A stretch of 64,000 bases of DNA. Origin: Allacma fusca. Taxonomy: Eukaryota; Arthropoda; Collembola; Symphypleona; Sminthuridae. The stretch lies in the NCBI GenBank assembly GCA_947179485.1, contig OX359250.1, forward strand, positions 6,035,661 through 6,099,660, written 5' to 3'. Positions 1 to 14,729 of this stretch are shown piece after piece. A model generated the notes under the pieces. The model ran no database searches. It saw nothing but the letters and a program-made list of their open reading frames with translations, and was not told the origin of the DNA. Made by a program: the position numbers and the translations under genes. The stretch's first letter is position 1, and every line of letters starts with the position of its first letter.

Positions 1-935
1 CGAGCATTTTGTTTCGAGGCTTGAGGGAAACGAGTGGAAAGAGGAAATGGAGAGAAGTGGACTCGAAAAACCAGATAAACAGTAGAGCTCACTTAGTCAT
101 AATGTTATAGGAAGTGAGCACTCGGAATAATTACAATAATAACAACATGGACATAATCGTGTTTGCATAGATCGAGTAAATCATCCCTCACAAACATCAA
201 CAAGAACGGAGGGGGGAACAGGACTCGACTCAGGCTGTAAAAGGTCATTTGTGCTGAGACCCATCATATTAGATTTGTACAGGCATTGGCAGTCCTCAAA
301 AAATTCCAAGTTAAGTCCTTTTATATAAGACCCCTCTCTATCAGTACACTACTTCTCCTTCTCTCCTTCCTTCAACAACCCTCATTACTTATTCGCCAGT
401 TACTAAACTCATGGCAGGACACATTTTTTTAATCAATAGTCAAGGAACATTTTGGCTACTAAGATGACGAGAGTGAGCTCCACCAAAATCCGTCTGCCTC
501 TATGGAAAGGGAGTGAAGAAATCGCAAGTACGGATGAAATCCTCACAATGCTCTCCTACTTCCACACAGACATGCAAAAAGGTAGACAAAGTAGGCGAAG
601 CATTTGCTATTGATTTCAGTCACAATCACACTCCCAAGCACACACACACTCACACATATACAGTCACACACACTCACTTGTCAATTGAAAGTTCCCTTTC
701 AGACTTGAATGGAGCAACTCGATGATTTCCAAACTGGATTAAATGACCATTTAATTTTCTGGCAATTATAAAAGTGGAAGAGGTAATTATTCGAGAATTA
801 ATTAGACGAAATCAAGGAGCATTTCTCATGATCTGGCATGGTTCACACACTCATTCCCTTCGTCTCCCTTTGACTTTCTTGCAGAAACCCGATGTATATA
901 CATCCATTGGAACAAGCTCAAGTCAAGCCTCTACC

Positions 936-967
936 CTCTCTGTCTCTCTCTCTCTCCCCCTCTCTGT
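936..967 (+). repeat. CT-rich microsatellite
   Basis: Interrupted CT repeat. Confidence 0.8.
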
Positions 968-2616
968 CTTCTTACAATGGGCCAGAGAGCCACATAGTGA
1001 AGGTTTACACTTCAACGGAGCATATAGTTCCCCTTACAATCAATGAAGAAAAAAAAAGAAGAAAAAACAATAACCCAACAGAAACGTGGAGAGGGTTAGA
1101 GTCGTCAGAGACAAAGTACACAAACAACTGCCACGCCTGCTTCAACTCCACTATTTAACTATAGCAATCATAATTTGTCGAGCCAAATGTGAGCAAACGT
1201 GTGAGAATAGTTATGCAAGTTTCTTGAGTAATCCAACATATTTCCCCCACAAATCTCAGCACAATTCGTTAAAACAATAGTGTTTCTTAAGATAATACGT
1301 CTAACTTTATGCTAAATTAAGTAATCTCAACTCTAGGGTCACACCATACCATGCCTAAATTGTCTCCTTCCTGACCCTGAGTTTTTTTCCCATTTCAAAA
1401 TTACTCGAGTAATCTTTCATTAATTACAAATTCACCTTCAATTACCCAGTAGTCCCACAGTAATTACTCCGGGAAATATTTACCAATTTCTTTTTCCACA
1501 CTTATTTACTTTGACCACACACTCATCCAGTCCGAATTTGGAAATACTTTTATGAGATTTCTCAGATCAATAATAATTATTACAGCATAATAGAACATGT
1601 CTAATCCACAACTAATCCAAAGTAGCTGACCCCACTGACCCAATTCCCTTGAAACATTTTTTACGGGTTTGATGATCTCGGGACGTCCTCTCCAGCCTCC
1701 CAAAGAATTATTCATAAATGTCTCCAAAAATAGATACTTTTATTCCTCAACTCCACTTGAATGTTTCCCCTCAAGTTCCCGAGAATTACTTTCCATTTCA
1801 AATATTTATGGCTTCCATAAATTAGAGATTCCAAATTTCAGGACGGATGGTGTTTTAAATGAAAAGATTCCAGTTTTGAAAGAGAGCCGAGTGCCGTTAA
1901 AAAAGTTGAGAGGCACAACTACATAGATACTTTGGGAGGCTATTCCTCTGTAGATTTATTATTCAACATTTATCATAATTTATAAATTAAAAAATCTCCA
2001 TAAATTAAGCCGAATCTTTACTTAGGATCTTTAGTCGAAAGAGGCCAAATACAGATGTCAATTAAGAAGATGTCAAATTGAAACCACTTTTTACCTGATA
2101 AATTTCTTAGATAACTGTTAGCTCCACAGTTGAGAATTGCTATCAATAAGGAATCATGTGGCCCAATAGGAAATATACAGTGTTGATATACATACATTGT
2201 ATGTACATACTAGCTTGTAGATTGTTTGGGATTATAAGGACTAGGAACAAGGTGAGGATTGGGCGCGAAATAGTGCTAATGCACGAGGGCCCAAGTAACT
2301 CTTTGGGATATGGACACAGAGAGGAAGATCTGAGATGACTTACAATTAGTGATGGTAAAACCGGTAAAGGAGCCTTAAGTGTGGAGAGTGTTGCGTAGGT
2401 GAGACGATACGAGCCGATGACAAAAAGTAGGAAGAAATTGGTGGCCTGAGCTGTGAAAGGGAAAAAAATGCAGGGGGATGATGAAAATATATCTATAGGA
2501 GTTGTGCAATATTACTGTCATGTAAGCAGTAAATGCCAGGCATTGTGGATTTATGGGAAAAGAGGATTGAGGATTGTAGTCGGACTATGTGCTTGGTCAG
2601 CCAATAACAACTCTAC

Positions 2617-2641
2617 ATATATATATATATATATATATATA
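2617..2641. repeat. AT microsatellite
   Basis: About 12 AT units. Confidence 0.9.
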
Positions 2642-3274
2642 AGTATCTCATCCATCTCTATACATAATTATTTTTATATCATGTACAGCACATGGCGTAG
2701 AGAAGCCTTCAAAGTCATAAAGACTCCTCTGAACGTCTCTGACAATTGTCATTAGCCAATCATTCGGGAATATTATGATCATTTGATTTGCCAAGCACTC
2801 GTTCCATTTTATGGGATTCCTTCAAGTTTTCATCACACAGTCACACATCTCTTTGGGTTACTAGCTTCTTGTTTCTGTCACACCAACTCTCGTCACCACC
2901 TACATTAGCCTTGCATGCATCAATAATTACTGCCGAGCCAGTCCTTAGTATCTGATGTATCTGATGGGGAGAGGGGGGGGGAAATGAGTGACAAGTGGAA
3001 TATTAACACGGATCATTGCATGCTCGCGAATTCTCCAAATTTCCTTTGTATATTTCTCATAAAAGTCATTGGACTTTAAGTAGACGTCGTCGTCGATTTC
3101 TCACATTGTTTAAGCCTCATTTCCAAGGAAAGCTCAAAAAGTCACGGACAAGCTCTGAGTCAATTGAATTATTATTGTTATTATAGGAACATAGCGTAAA
3201 AAATAGTAGCAGGCCCAGAGAGACTTCTACACACCTGTCTTTCCAGTAAGATCTAATGAATCTAATAAGAGAAG

Positions 3275-3304
3275 CAGAGAGAGAGAGACAGAGAGAGAGA
3301 GAGA
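3275..3304 (+). repeat. GA microsatellite
   Basis: GA repeat interrupted once by CA. Confidence 0.9.
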
Positions 3305-6300
3305 AAAAAAAATAAAACTTTCGTCTGCACCAGTTGTGCACTCAGAGAGCATTTCAATTATCAGCAGAGCAGTCATTACAAAACAAGGGTATGCGAAAGA
3401 GTAGCCGTGATTCACAAACACAATCAGTCACTCCACCATTAACAAGATGATAACATACAGTAACACATGTGAAGAGTCATAATTATTTTTAAAATTTATT
3501 TCATCTCATCAGAGATGATAAGAAGCTTAAAATACATACATGATCATTGTTTCCAGCCGAGGGACGAGTTACAGGAGGCAGGTATGTAAAGAGCAATGGT
3601 AATGACTTGATAATACCTTCAAAGCCTTTCTCAGAGCTCCGGCCGGAAATAATAATTGTTTTGAAATGCTAATGCAATTTCTGAATTACAATGACTATAA
3701 CTGAGTACTTGCATTACATTGATTAACCTGATACTTACTGGTCTGACGACAAATAATATAAACACAATACAACTCCCTAGAAACTTCATCATACAAAAAA
3801 AATAAATAAAAAGGGTGCTGCACATGAAAGTTGATACATTACCCTTTCAGTGGCAGACACATATGTATGTACATATAATAGGATAAGGTAGGAATACTAC
3901 GTAAATATATTCCTTATGAATTCTATATATTATATATCTATCTATGCCTTTGTGAATTACAATACATTCTGGTGGTGAGCATATACTTTTATTATTATTA
4001 CAATGGAGGAAAAAAAAAATATGTGTGGCGTAGGTTTTGTGGGAACCTTTTACAAAACTTTTTTTAGCATTTCAAAAAAGAGATGAGAGAGCAGTGTGGA
4101 TAGTTGAGGAGAGCTGGGAGCATTGTTGCAACTCACATTTTTGTATTTTCCCATCCCAACCTCTAATTATCATTTACAAATATCGTTCCCCCCTGCTCAT
4201 TGTTGTCGATTATCCAACATTAAAATATTATCACAATATTAGTTTCCCATGTTATGGGAGCAGGAGGAGGCTGGGGCTGATCAGGCTGAGGCAAATCGAG
4301 AACTTGCCACTATTATGATTCCCATTATTACTGTGATTACATATTATGATTCCAAGGAACCCATGGATAGTTACGCGGATCCTGAGACTCACAAAAATAT
4401 TATAATAATTCCTTGAAGTCATATTTTGTTGGTTATTTTTTTTTTTGAAAAAAAAAGAAAGATTTGAGCACAATATGGAATCAACGCACGTTGCTTCGCA
4501 AATGATCTCATTGCCAATAAAGTAATTCCCCATGCGTGGAGGGAAGGCACGTTTTTACCTTGAAATGGATAAAAATGCTCTGTTGGTTCCTGCAGTGGTG
4601 GGATATCGGGACATCTACTAAATGCAAATAATGCTTAGGGAGTTGGTACATAGTAGTATTTAGTCATAATTAAATAATAACTACTCTTTTGAGGACCTTC
4701 CAAATATCTTGTTTTGTCTTGACTGCAGGTCTGTGTATCTGTGACAAGAGAGCTCCTCGTTAGTAAGCAACTCTCCCTTTGTTTGGGTTCAGAGGCTGTG
4801 GCAAATGCCGTTGAGAGGTCCTCAATGATAACTCATAACTTTCAACTCCCACTTGTGAAAAACGAGACCAGTCGTGGAGTCGCAAAGAATTCCACGAGGG
4901 TAAATAGCCATAAAATTTGTTTCCCTTTGTCGACTCCAACCTCGGCCTACAAGTCAATGGGATTTGGGAACAGCCACCGTGAAAATGTGGCCAATGGGTC
5001 TATTTAAAAATATTACACCTCTCTTCTGTAGTATTTGTGTGCGAAAAAAGACTTTTCCTTTGGTCCAAAGACTCCACTAAACTTCACTGACTCTCTGAGA
5101 GTCTCTATTCAGTCCACGAAAAAAAAAAAAGAGCATACGGAGAGACCTTGTCAATTCCAAATATTTTCTTCTAACTTTTATAATTGCCATCATCTATTTT
5201 TGAGTAAATTGCAAACCCCCAAAATTGGTTGAGCGTATACATTTTCTGCTCACACTCCAACTCCTCTGACACTGACAGACGGCGTTGAGAGAAGATGTCG
5301 AGAGACGGCTTCCAACAGGGGACGGACGGAAAGTAGGTCGAAAATAAAATAAAAAATGAGTAAGAGTTTTTATCCTACGTAAGAGATAAAGAAAGAGAGT
5401 TGAAAAGCATGGAGTGTGGCAACTCGAAACCTTCCATTTTTATTCCTCATCATGCTTGTGCACACACAGAAAAAAAATCCATCCTTTCTGACCATTACAT
5501 TTTCCACTAGATCTCCACTTAAAATTATGACAATAGTTATCAGAGCACTCTTGAGCCCATCAAATTATCCGCTAAGAGTCAGAGACTCAAAGGTAGGGAA
5601 AATTCCAGCGGATAGCTCAGTACTACTTCCTTGTGTAGAATGTATTTACTCAAGAAATAATGTAAAGGAGGGGGGAATCCTTTTTCCCAGAGGCTCATAT
5701 CTATCTCCTCCTTAGCAGCAGAGGATAAATTCACAAGGATGGATTGAGAGGCGAAGAGGCAGAGAGAAGGATTTCATTGAACACTAACTATTGAATTTAC
5801 AAAAGCCTCAGTGACTATGGGACGTAATCCGAGAAGTTTTTATTATCTCCTGAGCCCAACTCCACACGTACATAATATACTGTACTCACTCTGGGTTCAA
5901 TCGAGGAATCAAAAAAATGATGCTGCTCTTTTACATTGTACAAGAACCACTATCGTCACGGGTCGGTTCACTCCGTCCAATCTACTTGGCATGCATTATC
6001 TACTTCCATCCCTTGACTCTGGCATGAGTATAAGGGCATTGAGTGGAGATACTTACTTATGTAAGTATCTACATGGAAGGACGTCCATGGTAGAGCATCA
6101 CCTCTGAGTAAACATATGTATGTAGTTCCTATAATTATCTATGTATATAGCCCCCCCTAAATCCTACATATACCTACAACCCCCTGTAATAACATTTCGT
6201 AGAAAAACCTTTACACTACATTACTCATTATACCTTTAGATTGCTCATATTCCAATGGAGGAAACGTTTATGGGGAGGGGGGAAGGGGGAAATGAATGAG

Positions 6301-6867
6301 AAACCATGTACTATGTAGTCAGAGTCTTTCAATATTCTTAACGGCTCCGGCAGCACTTGCCAATCCATCCCAAGCAGTCGCCAAAGGTTATGCAATAACC
6401 CAATAAATCTATCTCAGCTTATCTGCATACAACAAAATTGCACTTTGTCAATCCCTCAGGCAGTAAATCCAACTTCACCGAAATCATTTATTCATTCTAC
6501 TTGTACCTATAAATGCATCTGATTCTTATCAAATCAATTTCCTTAGCTTCCAACCCTTCCATAGTAATTCCCTCTACTCCGTACTCTACTCTATAACCAT
6601 AAAATAACATACACAGATTTAGCCCGATCTATGAATAAAATCCCACGTCAGTTTGTCTACCCTTGTCACAGATTTTTAGCATTTCCCAATGTGGAAGCTG
6701 TCAGCTTCCAGTTACTGAGGAATATACTATATCCCTGTACTTTTGAAATGTACCAGTTGGGAATCTCTCAGTCTCCTGCGACTATATAAATGAATACAAT
6801 AGTAAGGATTAGAATAATTCCGGCCCGTGTCTCTCTGACATCTGTGTCAAGTCATAGTTTGTCTTCT

Positions 6868-6890
6868 CCCCCCCCCCGTCTCCCTGCCCC
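6868..6890 (-). other. G-quadruplex-like tract
   Basis: The minus strand carries G4, G3 and a run of 10 G that can be split in two, separated by CA and AGAC, so a quadruplex is possible. It is intergenic. Confidence 0.45.
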
Positions 6891-8401
6891 AATGAAAGCT
6901 GACGATTTGTATTTGAGAGGATTTACAAAAGTTTAAAGAGCAAAGGTGAGACTTCCCGTCCTTCAGGACAGCTGAGGTGAGTAGATATACATAGGGGACT
7001 CGGAATTAATCTGTAATTATTATACCAGCTGGTCTGGTGTTTAAATGTAGATACTTGAAAATATACAAGCATGGAGTGAGGACTTGTTCCATGGATTTGT
7101 TTGAGGTTCTTCTGTTGAGGGAAAAGCATGCATTGATGAGGACACTGGGAATGTGTTCATCAAGAGTGTACGCATGCACTCGGGTTGTTGTTGGGAGAAG
7201 AGAAGGAGAGAGAAGGGTGAGTGAGTCCATTGCCATTGAGCTCCTCCACACTCAAAGTCTGAACCAAGTTCTATAGTGGGATAACCAGATGCATACAAGA
7301 GATATGCATGAGTAAGAGGTGAGGATGTAATAACAAGTATGTAACTGGACATGAATGCTGCTGCATAAATTGCATGGATAAAAGTTGCCCCTCCATCGCA
7401 CAACATACACTCACACAGACACACACCTGTAATACACTTGTTGGTAGACCTGATTTCCTCCATTGGGATGTTGAAAGAACAGCTTCACACACACATACAC
7501 ACACACAACCAACCAACACTTGGTGCAAGGATCGAAGAATCAAAGGAAAACGGGAATTTCAAGATGGGATTGCCGCCAGCAAGGAATCTCTCAGGTTTTT
7601 GTCTCACATCCACTCCACAGATATTTTCTCAGGAAGTTGATAATGTCGAGTCGAGGTAATCGACAGAGTCTATTACGAATGGACGGGCTCTGATATAAGG
7701 ACGAGAGAATAATGAGCTTTTATTGGCAGTGCCGTTGAAATCTCCTTTACTACCTCTGTATATCTACCTATACACATAGATATCCCTCCAAACCTTTCTC
7801 ACAACAGCTTCAAACCTGTCAAGTCCCACTCGGACCGCTCTCATATTTCAGACTCAATTTCATCCCATCCCCAAATAAATCCAAGTATCATTTCATTTTA
7901 CAACTTTCAATAATTTATTTCAATAATCCCTTCCTGTCCTCACCCCTCAACAAGGGACTCCGTATAAAGCTTCAAATTCCATTGATCCTATGTATTTCCC
8001 CCCCCTCTCTCATGGAACTCCGCTGGTCTAACCTCAAACCCAAGGAAATACCAAATTTGAGACTTAATGCATTGCTGAAGCTGAGAACTCCAACTTGAGA
8101 CTTCCATAATAATTATTACTGGAGCTTGAAAGTCGAGTCGGACGGAGCATATCATTTATTGATTTCAACTCCGAAAATCTTTGTAGAATTTCTTTGAGAC
8201 AGACCTCACAAACTCGGACTGAACCTGTTCATTGGAATATGAAATCCCTGTGTGTACTCGTACTTGTGAGGAACTTGAAGTAACCTGTAATAAGCTCTTC
8301 CCCTTGTTCCTATACACAGACACACACTCTCCCATACTAGCCCTAAGTAATACTCGTAAGAAATAGGATGGATAAGGAAGGCCAGGTAGGAACAACAAAC
8401 G

Positions 8402-8408
<7 letters not shown>

Positions 8409-8435
<27 letters not shown>
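8409..8435 (+). repeat. AC microsatellite
   Basis: About 13 AC units, with shorter AC runs on both sides. Confidence 0.9.
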
Positions 8436-8704
8436 TATCTACACATACACACACACGATCTTTGGAGATGAGAACTCGCTCAATATTTAACCAGGGAATA
8501 AACTGGATTTGCATAACGTTTACCATAAGATAGGGAGAGTCCTTGCACTCTCGTCTCTGTGAAGCAAAGCGTAATGACACAAGGTGTACAATGAACGTGT
8601 AATCGAAAATGAGTAGTGAGTAGTCATTACTCCGTGTCCGTGTGCTTCACGTGAAATTCACGACTATTTCGTGACAACGGACCCGAGAGCCAATAATCCC
8701 TTCA

Positions 8705-8726
8705 CTCTCTCTCTCTCTCTCTCTCC
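8705..8726 (+). repeat. CT microsatellite
   Basis: About 11 CT units. Confidence 0.9.
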
Positions 8727-10086
8727 GTCTCTGCCTTCCTCATCGTCTTCGGAACCAGGCGTATTTATTGAAAAGGGGGTTTACTACCAGCCTCGGAAAC
8801 CTACTCAATTTATCTGTTTATTTCCTTTAAGGAACAGTCTTCTATAGCAGCAGTAAAGAAAGAGAGAAAAAGATCAAAGATACGAAATGCAAACATCGGA
8901 GACGGCTGGATTTTATGCGGTCATAAAGCAAAACTTTTTACACAGTCCTAAACACGAGAGATTCCCTCCTCCTTCACCTACTCAAATAAATACATTGGAG
9001 AGGATTCAGCTCAGCTTGGGCTGGAGAAGGGGACGAGATTTCTGCATGTTTTATTACAATCTGCCTCAACCCCATTGTACTGCATATGATTCACATGTAC
9101 GCGCTTGGTCAGTCAGACTCGGTAATGGGTGAAGTCCGAAGTGAGACATGGACATTACTATGAGTACACATATATAGGAAATTAACTACTTCCAAAATAC
9201 GTAATTATATATCTAGATATCTCAAACGCAGGATTTCTATTTACATGGAGCTTAAACATAGATATGTACGTCTGTATTTCCATTAAGGATGTAATATTTC
9301 CATCCACGCAGGATATAATATTTTTTACATGGCATTGTTTACATTTCACATTACAGAGAAATATCTCCTTAGACTGCTCTTTGATTTCAAAGTCTGAGTG
9401 TACATTGATGCTCATGTTGTAGTGTGATGATATGGGAACTTGCAATCAGATAAGACAAGCTATATGTTGACATATGGTACATGACTGAGCCTTCCACTCA
9501 AAAAACTGGGCATGAACCCCACAATTAGAAATGAATATTTAAATTCCAAGTACTCTTTATAAAGGGTTATGGGCAATATCTATGTAGATGTGAGGAGTGA
9601 CGTGAAAGGAAACAGAAAGATGTCTAGGTTGCCAAAAATCCATGGACTCGAGCTCTGCAGAGAATTTTTTTTCCGCCTTACATAAAACCTCGCCATTTCC
9701 TCCGGGCTTCACGCGACCAAGGGAAAATCCCAAGATATTATGTTTTAAATAGCCATGACTCCACTTGCGAACAATTTTACATGCATTTTAAAATTTCTGC
9801 CCAAGGTTTCGACCCAAGAGTTGTAGGTCACTAAAATTCACAATTATAACAATCCCGCATCGCATTGTAATGACTCCCAGGCGCAACCTTTCTTGCATTT
9901 CAATGTGGAGAGAAAAGTCCTCCGGAATTCTACACCGCATTCAACTCAACATATGCCCTCCTAATCATCTCCAATTATTTACAATTCCCTTGCGCTGGCT
10001 TGCTCTTTCCTTTCAAACAATAACCATTAGAAAGGTATGTACGGCCCAAGATAAAATAGTACTGAGGCTGAGTATGTGTGTGGATT

Positions 10087-10088
<2 letters not shown>

Positions 10089-10138
<50 letters not shown>
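10089..10138 (+). repeat. CT microsatellite
   Basis: About 25 uninterrupted units. Confidence 0.95.
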
Positions 10139-10140
<2 letters not shown>

Positions 10141-10481
10141 AATATGTGTGTGTATGTGGAGGAGACGTCCCAAATATTTCATTATACTGTCGTTCGTTCC
10201 GGGGCAAGGAGTTCCTCAACCCTTGTCAAGAGTCCAATGAAATGCAAAAAAAAATTCCCAATAACAATATATAACTATACTCAAGGGAACAAAAAAGTTT
10301 CGGGGAAGAGAAAAATGACGGGACATGCAATTTCCTGAAATCCTCGAGAAAAATCTCTTGGACAATGAGTATATAGATAATTATATGAAAATTCTTTCCA
10401 TCGTCCCTCTCACTCAGTCACTGCTTCCCTGCGTCAAGTTCAATTGAATTGGAAACGCTCAATGAGGAAATTACTTGTAGT

Positions 10482-10484
<3 letters not shown>

Positions 10485-10513
<29 letters not shown>
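10485..10513 (+). repeat. GA microsatellite
   Basis: About 14 units, 350 bases after a CT tract, so the two could pair as inverted repeats. Confidence 0.9.
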
Positions 10514-10516
<3 letters not shown>

Positions 10517-13500
10517 TTTGAATAAAAAAGAGTTGAGGTGAGCGTCTGTTGCCTTGAGTCAATTGCCTAACGTTAGTCCATTATTCGTTATCTTTTGAGT
10601 GCATGAGAGTCTGCCGGAATGAGCGCTCGATGACAAATTACTCCATAGCAAAACAAAATGGGTAATGTTATGTAAAAAAATGTAATGGAAATAAAAAAAA
10701 ATCCCCTCAACAAAAAGTGTGTAGATTAAATGATTTGGGAAAAAATACTATCTGTGTGCAGAAAATACAGTATGTGTGAAGAGAGACGAGAAGAATTATT
10801 CCCTATGGAAAAGGAAGATGATGGCTGGGATAAGGTAGAGATGAGAGTGTGAGGCTGAGGAGAGTCAGAGCAGTCACGTCTGGCTGGAGTCAGGTAATAC
10901 TAATTGAATACTGGCAATAGTCTGTTAAATGTGAGCAATAACCACGTCCAGAGAAGATAAATTGACTCAGAAAGAATGGGTTGAGGTGGAAGAGAGACGA
11001 GTGAGGTTTTATTTTATTTATCATTGAGAGCATTGTTTGTGGGCCGTCAAGGACGGTTTTTCTCCACAAGTGTAAACTCTCAACGACAACTCCAAACAGT
11101 TACTTTTTCAACGACAAATACGGCAATTTAATGTTCTCAAGTGGATCCACAACATCCCTTTCCTTTCTGGCCCCTTTCGCAGCGTCTGTACAGACGTAGT
11201 ATAATTTTATTAACTTGGTTCTCCTCCATCAATCCCAACATATCAAGTAGACAATATTACATAAAGGTGTAACTAATTAAGCGCTGAACTACAGATTGCA
11301 CACACAAATTATAACAATATGTCTATGTCACATTCCCTCATTAGTAATTACGTATATCTGCCCTTACGAGATCAAAATGTAAGGTCAAGCTTCTAAAAAC
11401 AGGTGGGAAAATTCATACGTTTTTCCATTTGCAAAAAAAAAATGGCACGCTTTGACTTGATAGGAGGAGCAAAAATTAAAACGTGGACAATTTTAAGCAT
11501 GAAAATTTTACATTAGCAAAATTATCCTAATGTTGTCTATACTCACAGGTTTTTCCTCTACTTGTTATAAATTATGTAGTTTGAACTATACTAATGGAGG
11601 GCTGTTTTGTAATCCTGTCAATTTTTGCCTTCTCACATTATGAGATTTCTCCCCTCACCATCCCCTCAACCCTGCTTCTTAACAAAATGATAATAATTAA
11701 GCATGTGTACAAATATCTATACCTGCACGATTGATTGGACTGAGTTAGGTTGGACACCTCCTATTACCTGTAGTTATTCACGATCTTACCTCACGCCTGG
11801 AAATAGATGGATGAAAGGAGTCCCGAGTGAACATTTCCTTAATTAGAATTTGTAATTAACAACCGAAGATCTTAATATACTAAAATCCACGGCCTACGTC
11901 AACGTGCTTTTTGATTTCACGTCCCTTCCCTATCATCCTCACTTATTATTGTTAGTTACACAACACCACTCTTTCTGGCAAATTCCTTGGGAATCCGTCT
12001 CGTCCTCTCAACCTCCACCAAGAGATTGGAGGTTCTTGTGGGAAGCTATCCCTTCCTCGGGTTTATAAAAAATCTTTTCCTTGGAAAACATTATCCTCAT
12101 AAGCCCGCATGTAATCACCTCGAACCGCAGAGCAATATGGGATGTAATGGAGTAATTATGATGGGAAGGGAGGAATATACGGAGAAGATCAAATCCGATG
12201 ATCCGTCTCCCTGGTCAGAGGATACATGCTTGCTTTTGTAACCGTATCAAATCGTGAGGAGTCATACAGTATGAAAAAAAAAGAAGAAGACCTGGCGTGA
12301 AAAAATGTGGTGAGCTGTTGTTGACATTTTGACACTCTGGCAGGCTGGGACGAGGCCAGGAACTGACTCAGGGGAAAACAATTGTCATCTCTTCATAGGT
12401 TGTATGACAGCATACCAATACATGACAAGTAGCGCGAAACAAGAATGAATGTGAAAATGTGAACCCCACAGGAGTCAACTCCATTGAATAATTGTCCTGA
12501 CACATAAATAATAGTTTTTCCATCCTTCCAAATTACTACAGATACCTAGAAGACACATTACAAGGAAACATCCCTCTTCTAGACATGTTCACATGGGATC
12601 TCACAATCAAAATCTTTCATCGCAATTTTTCCAGGGTAACTACGAGTCAAGTCATGTTCATGACTGCTGGTTAACCTCGAGCTTCAGGAGGCTGACCTGA
12701 GTTGATGCGAATGTGAAGGGAGCCTACACAATTGTCCAATTTCAAGAGCAGTGACATTTTGGGCACTCTGCCCAAATTACTTAGTCAAACTGTATTTCAT
12801 GCAAAATTACTTTAGCATATGAGCTCAACCCCTATATCCAAGTCCCCTACTCTTCAAGTCCTCAGGAACGACTCCTCTGAAAATATCTTCTCAGCTTTCA
12901 ACGACATGTTCGAAAATAGGTAGGTACATAGCATGACAAAATACACATTTCGTTTTCGTTCCTTTGAGTCTCTCTGCGTGGAGAATTGGGATAACTGCAA
13001 GTGATTCGCGAATTGGACTAATGAATGTATACATACATGGCATGTCATGACGAGGGCTGCCAGCAGGTAAGTAAGTAAGTGCTTCCAAGTAATTATGACT
13101 TGAAACTAACTACAACTTTATCCCAGACTTCTCCGACCCTTACTTGACCTGCCTTTATATAATTATTACTGGGGCTCCAGTAGAGGAGGAGGAAATGTGA
13201 TGTAAGTGGAGACATGACGTGGGTCACTTATGGCAGCATCCTGCCTTCACATCAGTAAGTACTATTGGTTTCCTTAATGTTTAGCTCGGGCGTGCATAAA
13301 TGCGTAAATAACGACATCCTTACACAAATAGATGGATTGACTCATGTGGACTTGAATCGTGGAGTATCGGTAATAATTTGCTAAAATGTGTCTGGCGTGG
13401 GAAAGGGCTAAAGTAGGCATTGTGATGTCTTTTGATTTCTTTGTTCAAGTCCCGTTTCTCCGTCCAATCCTGACTTCTTGATTCAATGGAATTCTCTCTC

Positions 13501-13681
13501 AACTGTTTATTAAATCCAGATGAAGAGCCAGCATTTCGACTTGATTGTTCTCTTTTGTTCACACAATCTCCTCGACTTTTCAATTGTTGCGTGTAAGACA
13601 AGAGCATGAGGGAAAGAGACGGAAGCAGGAGGGACAGGGCGGAAGAGAGCACGTTGAGAGAGACTCCTGTGTGAGAGAGAC

Positions 13682-13726
13682 ACATAGAACACATAGAACA
13701 CATAGAACACATAGAACACATAGAAC
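13682..13726 (+). repeat. 9-bp tandem repeat, 5 copies
   Basis: Five perfect copies of ACATAGAAC in 45 bases. Because the unit is a multiple of three, all frames stay open across it and produce repeated tripeptides. Confidence 0.97.
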
Positions 13727-14678
13727 AGGAGAGACCAGATAGTAGGCAGACTGTGTGTGTGTGTGTAGGAACACGGATGAGATGATGAGAGAACTCCCGT
13801 GCGAGCAGTTGTCTCCTTGGACTACACGTAAGTCATCAATTCCGTCAACAATCGTTTACCCACAATTTCCCTCCCATCACGAACCATTGGTCACTGTAGT
13901 CACTACTACACACCGTCATAACTGACTTTCCCCTTTTTGAGTCTTCTTCTTCCATTCTCCTATTCCATATTTGATTTCTCATGAGTTCCATAAAGGAGGG
14001 GAAAAAATTATGCTCATTTTTCTGTCGTGTCGTTTGGGTCTCAGAAGAAGAAGAAAAAAAATGGTTTCAGATTTCAGGAATATTATTCCTTCACACAAAA
14101 GCAAGGAGAGAAGGAAAGCTTGTGAAACATGAATTGGATTAGAGGAGAGAAAAGAAGACTTTTGTAGTAAAAATGTACAGTTTGCTCGTTATTTACAGCC
14201 TGAAGAATAATGAAGAGCTATTAGGGATAGAAGTATAATGAGACTACAGTGGATTCCGATGGGAAACAAGATCACGATTTACGTAGAACCCTCCATTGAC
14301 CATATGAATCTTACACACCAGATTCATAATTACATTTTGGCAAATTCTAACTCACACACACAAGAGAGTCTAGAACTGAAAGAAAAAAAAACGTGCTTCA
14401 CTCTTCCACTTCTCATTGTAAGTGGATGCTAAAAGTGTGAGGAAGAGGCAGAACTCAGATGTTGGTAATTCTACCAGACATGTTATTATTATTCATTCCT
14501 CGAGCTCTGGACGGGGCACTTGACTCTTACAGAATATTAGCCAATGCTGAATTACTTGTACAGAGGATGGGGATACTCAAACCTGGTGTAATAAAGTAAT
14601 AACAAGAGAGATGATTCTTATGTAAAACGTCCGAGGGAAATGTTGTTGAGTTATCACTGCCGACCATCTCATATCCTG

Positions 14679-14679
<1 letters not shown>

Positions 14680-14726
<47 letters not shown>

Positions 14727-14729
14727 TCT
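14680..14729 (+). repeat. CT microsatellite
   Basis: About 21 pure units, then an interrupted tail. Confidence 0.95.

Noticed and set aside
7041-7463. 140-codon minus-strand frame
   Set aside because: Cysteine-rich reading of GT/CA-like sequence with three overlapping competing frames; no family.
13682-13726. CRISPR-like array
   Set aside because: Units are adjacent without spacers and the genome is eukaryotic; it is a simple tandem repeat.
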